Shown here one piece after another: positions 60,478-64,000 of a DNA stretch of 64,000 nucleotides. The DNA comes from Maritimibacter sp. (GTDB lineage: Bacteria > Pseudomonadota > Alphaproteobacteria > Rhodobacterales > Rhodobacteraceae). Numbering within the stretch: the stretch's first letter is position 1; the number at the start of each line of letters is the position of its first letter. The stretch is from the NCBI GenBank assembly GCA_017792445.1, contig CP051232.1:4438001-4502000 (forward strand), read 5' to 3'. The notes below the pieces were generated by a model. That model was not told the DNA's origin. It saw only the letters and a program-made list of their open reading frames with translations, and ran no database searches. The position numbers and the translations under genes were made by a program.

Positions 60478-60921
60478 AGCATCGCAAAATCAAGAGACGC
60501 AAGGCAAATGGAAGCGGCCACAGCGCAAGTCTTTATGTTCGGGGAAGAGAGAGCGACCAAGGTAATTCCGCAGCCTGAATATCGTTCAGATCAACCGTAT
60601 CAGCTTGGCTGCCCCTGACAAGAGCGCCGCGCAGCGATTGCGTCGTGGCCTCTGATGTATTGGCTCGCCGGCGCACATTCACAGGTTTGGATCGGTTTTC
60701 ACAGGCTAGGGTTGCCTATTCCCGCCTCCACCTTCGTCCGGCGTGTCGGCGCGCCAGACCGCGCCCTTGTCGCCAGAGGAAGTAATTGCCCTTCGGTTAC
60801 GTCGCAGTATATCTTCCTAAGACGTAGGCTGTAACCACGTCATTATGGTGCGCCTTCGCTTGAGTGCTGCCATCTCCGGTGACGTGAGAATTATGCGATA
60901 CTTTAGGCCCTGAGTAACGAA
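60478..60921. other. 444-nt gene-free region at the start of a glycan island
   Basis: Less GC-rich than the surroundings. It separates the divergent ABC exporter and GT2 genes and should contain their promoters. No palindrome, RNA gene or coding frame stands out; it does not contain the TGGYATRCCA site. Confidence 0.5.
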
Positions 60922-62049
60922 TTGAAGCCTCTTGTTTCCATCGTGGTCCCTGTTTTTAATGCGGACCCCTTCCTTACGGCCTCGATCAAATCCGCCTGCG
61001 ACCAAACCTATAGAAACATTGAAGTTATTGCGGTTGACGATGGGTCTTCGGACGCTAGCGCAAGTACCCTCGCCTTACTCGCAAGTACTTATCCACAAGT
61101 CCGATGGATACCAAGCCAGCATCTTGGTGTTTCCAGCGCACGGAACATCGGCATGAACGCGGCGAAAGGTGACTATGTCGCTTTTCTCGACGCCGACGAT
61201 CTTTGGCATCCAACGAAGATTGAAAAACAGGTCGCTGCGATGGCGAAACATCGCAATCAGCCGGATTGGGCCGCCTGCTATTCGCTGTTCAGGATCACCG
61301 ACCGTAGCGGAAAGGTACTCAAGAACGGCCCCACCCGATACTCACGGGGCTATCTGTATGGCAGCCATCTGGTCATCAACCACATAGGAAATGGCAGCAA
61401 CCTACTGGTCCGGCGCGACGCGGCACTTGCTGTCGGAGGGTTCGATACGGCCCTGAGCCATTGTGAGGACAGGGATTTTCACCTTCGGCTGCTCAAGCAT
61501 TTCCGGATCGATGTCGTGCCGGAGTTCCTGACGGGCTATCGAAGACACTCGGATTGCGCGACGCTGCACCACAGCGAGATGGCAAGGTCGCTGATCTTGG
61601 TGATCGGCACCTCCGCGAACGAGCCTGGCATCCCGCCCGGCCTTAGACGCGCCGCGCTCGCCGCTGCTCACAATTACGCGTGGCTCAAGTTCCTGAAAGA
61701 CGGAGCGATCAAGGAGTGTTCGGCGTCGCTTTCAAGCTTCCTGCGAAGCGACCCCCGTGGTGCCGCACAAGAGATCGTGTACCGCCTAAAGAACCGTTTC
61801 AAGGCAGTCAGGGATGGGTTCGGTGCCAAGGCGCTTGATCCGAAGCGCGAGACTGCGCCGGAGTTCTTCGACCTCGATCCCTGTGACGGAGTTCTGGCCG
61901 AGGAGACCGTCAAAAACACTCGCAAATTCGAACGCCTTCAGGATTTCGATGCGCAACTGGAGCGCCTGTTTGCTCACGAAATCGGCGAACCGGCCCAAGC
62001 CTCTCGGGTCGACACCGAACAGAAATATGCCTTACAGGGCCGGAATTGA
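60922..62049 (+). CDS. Glycosyltransferase family 2 protein
   Basis: 375 aa, starting at a TTG at 60922 (LKPLVSIVVPVFN) without an obvious ribosome binding site; no ATG lies near the conserved start. GT-A fold motifs are VVPVFNADPFL, VDDGSSD and FLDADDLW (the DxD-type metal site). The last 100 residues are not recognised. It should transfer a sugar from a nucleotide donor onto a growing glycan in the cytoplasm. It is followed 80 nt later by another GT2 gene, so it belongs to a surface-polysaccharide locus extending beyond the window. Confidence 0.87.
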   Translation: MKPLVSIVVPVFNADPFLTASIKSACDQTYRNIEVIAVDDGSSDASASTLALLASTYPQVRWIPSQHLGVSSARNIGMNAAKGDYVAFLDADDLWHPTKIEKQVAAMAKHRNQPDWAACYSLFRITDRSGKVLKNGPTRYSRGYLYGSHLVINHIGNGSNLLVRRDAALAVGGFDTALSHCEDRDFHLRLLKHFRIDVVPEFLTGYRRHSDCATLHHSEMARSLILVIGTSANEPGIPPGLRRAALAAAHNYAWLKFLKDGAIKECSASLSSFLRSDPRGAAQEIVYRLKNRFKAVRDGFGAKALDPKRETAPEFFDLDPCDGVLAEETVKNTRKFERLQDFDAQLERLFAHEIGEPAQASRVDTEQKYALQGRN

Positions 62050-62060
62050 TCAGGTGTTGA

Positions 62061-62083
62061 CCGGGCGGGCTTGTTCGGCCCGG
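62061..62083 (+). terminator. Short hairpin between glycosyltransferase genes
   Basis: CCGGGC (62061-62066) pairs with GCCCGG (62078-62083) around an 11-nt loop, no T-run. Weak, possibly an attenuator. Confidence 0.25.
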
Positions 62084-62129
62084 CCTCCCCTCTAAAACTC
62101 TTTGATATCAGACCAAGAGGACCGAAAAA

Positions 62130-64000
62130 ATCGCCGAAGTCGCCTTTATCATCCCGGCCTACAACGCCGCTCTGCATCTGAGCGAGACCATTGAAAGTGT
62201 TCGGGCGCAGTCCGTCGAAGATTGGGAAATCGTGATCGTCGACGACGGCTCGGCGGATGCAACCGCTGACTTGGCGCGGGACTGGGCGGGGCGCGACAGC
62301 CGGATCAATCTTGTTCAGCAAGAGAACGCCGGCGCCAGCGCCGCACGGAACAGCGGGATGAAGGCGACAACCGCCACGTATGTCGTTTTCCTGGACAGCG
62401 ACGATTGGGTTTCGCCGGACTTCCTGAAGAAATTGCTGCCGCGTGTCACGCGACGGAAGCTGGACGGCGCCTTCTGCGCTGCGGTTGATGTCGACGAGCA
62501 TGGAGAGCGGGGCAAATACTGGCAACCGGTCCCGCGGCAGGAGTTTTTCAACACCACGGCGCACGACTGCCCGATCGCCGTCCATTGCGGCCTCCTTCGC
62601 CGGTCGCTTGTCCTCGAAGTCGGCGGCTGGGATGCCACGTTGAAGACCTGCGAGGATTGGGACCTTTGGCAAAGGCTTGCGCGCTCCAAGGGCAAGTTCG
62701 CGAACACGTCCGAAGTTCTTGCGTTCATTCGCCTTCGCCCCGGTTCGTTGTCCCGATCCGCCGCTCACAACCTTGCCGCCGACGGGGCCAAGGTCATTCG
62801 CCGCGGCCACCAGCCCGACGCCCGCGTTCCGGATCCCGATCCTCAATGGGCCAAGGGCGCACCGCCGGAAGCCATGGCCCACACGCTTGCCATGCATCTG
62901 ACATGGGCGGCCATCCTCGACATCGCGACAGGAGGCACCGGCAAAGAGATCCTTGACGACGATTGTGATTTTGCAAATGCCGACATCACGCCCTATGGGC
63001 TGGGCGCGACGATCCACGATGCGATATCGCACGGGACCGGAGAGCTTCAAAGCGATTGGTCGGACTATTGGCCCCGCATCACGGATCTTCTCGAAACCAT
63101 CGAAGACCGCTGCGGCGACCCGAAATTGAAGCAACGCACGCTTCGCTTGCTGGAGACGCTTGTGTTCCGCCACGCGCATCTGAGCGAACCGACGGCGATC
63201 GGCGGCACGTACTGGACGTCGATCGACGTGATCGATCCGATATCATCGCTGGACGTGCCGCCCGGCCACGATCAGGCGGCCATTAACGTGTACCGCAAGG
63301 ATAAGCGGTTCGGGACGGTAACGCTCGACGTGCGGGACGGCCATGTCGCGGCGCAGCGGATTTTCGACGCCGTGGCCGAGCGGATGGGCGGACGCATCGC
63401 GGCGCACGTTCTGCGGAAGAGAGGCCGGGACGCGTTGCCACTGATGGGGCCCATGGCAAAGACGGTGTTCCGGCGGTCGTTCGTCCGGTTTGCCGGCTAC
63501 CTGAGCCAGCTCGAACCTGCCTCGCGGCGGGCTGCGCTGCGCCAATTCGCGATCCTGCACGGCGAGGAATTGGTAAAGGCATCAGGCATCCTGCGAACCG
63601 CCGAGGAACCGGATGCGGACACCTCCACCCTCTCGCCAGCTAACGTAATGGCAAAGAACCGCCAGCATACGGTCACGGTGACGTCCGATTACGGAACGGA
63701 CTACTGGGAGGGGATCTTTTCCACGCAGGATCCGTGGGACTACACCAACGCGTACGAGCAGACGAAGTACCAGCAAACCATTGACGCGCTTCCCAATCGC
63801 CGTTTCGGGCGCGCGCTGGAACTTGCCTGCGCCGAGGGCCACTTCACGCAGCTTATCGCACCGCTGGTCGACGAACTGGTCGCAACCGATATCTCAGAGA
63901 CGGCGGTGCAGCGGGCGGCAGAGGCGTGTTCCGCGCATACGAACATCCAGTACCAGACGCTCGACCTCATTCGCGACCCGGTCCCCGGGAAATTCGACCT
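62130..64000 (+). CDS. GT2 glycosyltransferase fused to SAM-dependent methyltransferase, 3' end outside window
   Basis: The frame is open from after a stop at 62103 to the end of the window. The GT2 domain starts at once (VAFIIPAYNA, VDDGSAD, FLDSDDW), so the start must lie just before it. No ATG, GTG or TTG is available there; an ATC at 62130, 9 nt after AGAGG, is the only well-placed codon. After about 250 residues of unclassified middle region a second domain begins near residue 507: SDYGTDYWEGIFSTQDPWDY and ALELACAEGHFTQLIAPLVD resemble NodS-like SAM methyltransferases. At least 623 residues. It probably adds and methylates a sugar on a surface glycan. Confidence 0.8.
   Translation, partial: MAEVAFIIPAYNAALHLSETIESVRAQSVEDWEIVIVDDGSADATADLARDWAGRDSRINLVQQENAGASAARNSGMKATTATYVVFLDSDDWVSPDFLKKLLPRVTRRKLDGAFCAAVDVDEHGERGKYWQPVPRQEFFNTTAHDCPIAVHCGLLRRSLVLEVGGWDATLKTCEDWDLWQRLARSKGKFANTSEVLAFIRLRPGSLSRSAAHNLAADGAKVIRRGHQPDARVPDPDPQWAKGAPPEAMAHTLAMHLTWAAILDIATGGTGKEILDDDCDFANADITPYGLGATIHDAISHGTGELQSDWSDYWPRITDLLETIEDRCGDPKLKQRTLRLLETLVFRHAHLSEPTAIGGTYWTSIDVIDPISSLDVPPGHDQAAINVYRKDKRFGTVTLDVRDGHVAAQRIFDAVAERMGGRIAAHVLRKRGRDALPLMGPMAKTVFRRSFVRFAGYLSQLEPASRRAALRQFAILHGEELVKASGILRTAEEPDADTSTLSPANVMAKNRQHTVTVTSDYGTDYWEGIFSTQDPWDYTNAYEQTKYQQTIDALPNRRFGRALELACAEGHFTQLIAPLVDELVATDISETAVQRAAEACSAHTNIQYQTLDLIRDPVPGKFD

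Noticed and set aside
60540-60900. Possible small gene or non-coding RNA in the gap before the GT2 gene
   Set aside because: No ribosome binding site with a sensible frame and no strong hairpin; left as a gene-free region.
1-64000. Search for tRNA, rRNA, insertion sequences, CRISPR arrays and prophage genes
   Set aside because: None could be supported by eye; no transposase-like protein, terminal repeats or clover-leaf sequences were noticed.

Overview
The window is GC-rich and densely coded, with short intergenic gaps and long co-directional operons. The gene types (several TRAP transporters including a TAXI system, many taurine/NMT1-type ABC importers, FCD-GntR and IclR regulators, FNR-like boxes, cytochrome b561) fit a marine-type alphaproteobacterium, most likely Rhodobacterales (Roseobacter-like). 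This placement is inference from gene content only. No rRNA, tRNA, CRISPR array, phage or insertion sequence was seen.

Layout. 1-1.6 kb: end of an unidentified helical-repeat protein. 1.7-8.7 kb (minus): a seven-gene operon with a DapA-like aldolase/lyase, split DhaK/DhaL ketose kinase, a GlcD-type FAD oxidase and a DctPQM TRAP transporter. It is divergent from an IclR regulator, with repeated operator-like sites between them. 9.8-12.7 kb: TAXI-type TRAP transporter. 13-21.4 kb: cytochrome b561, then a plus-strand block of CDP-alcohol phosphatidyltransferase, MdoB/sulfatase-like membrane enzyme, UPF0104-type flippase, a complete NMT1-type ABC importer with a double-length permease, and a GT4 glycosyltransferase. 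This looks like a lipid or glycan module enclosing an importer. 21.4-27.9 kb: orphan family-5 binding protein, enolase-superfamily dehydratase, D-2-hydroxyacid dehydrogenase, GntR regulator, IMPase-like phosphatase, DUF1868-type 2H protein. 28-33.2 kb: P2-type cation ATPase and PEP synthase, each with an FNR-like box upstream. 33.4-35.7 kb: lone cobF and two tandem SDRs.

35.7-58.7 kb is the most interesting part. Six separate upstream regions carry the same 10-bp palindrome, TGGYATRCCA (one copy starts with C). They control two NMT1-type ABC importers, an M20 amidohydrolase, a DapA-like enzyme, a DHA2 MFS permease, two closely matching nitrilase-family amidases, a Rieske oxygenase with its reductase, a hydantoinase-like cyclic amidase, and a NIPSNAP-RidA-Asp/Glu/hydantoin-racemase operon. 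Two FCD-GntR regulators inside the region share an identical recognition-helix stretch. Together this looks like one catabolic regulon for an N-containing ring compound or amide, a pathway I cannot name. Several of its enzymes have altered catalytic residues. Inside it (48.8-50.9 kb) sits an unrelated pair of secreted proteins, one with ten 16-residue FSGWG repeats.

58.7-64 kb: an ABC exporter, a GT2 glycosyltransferase and a GT2-methyltransferase fusion running off the window end. This appears to be the start of a surface-glycan island.
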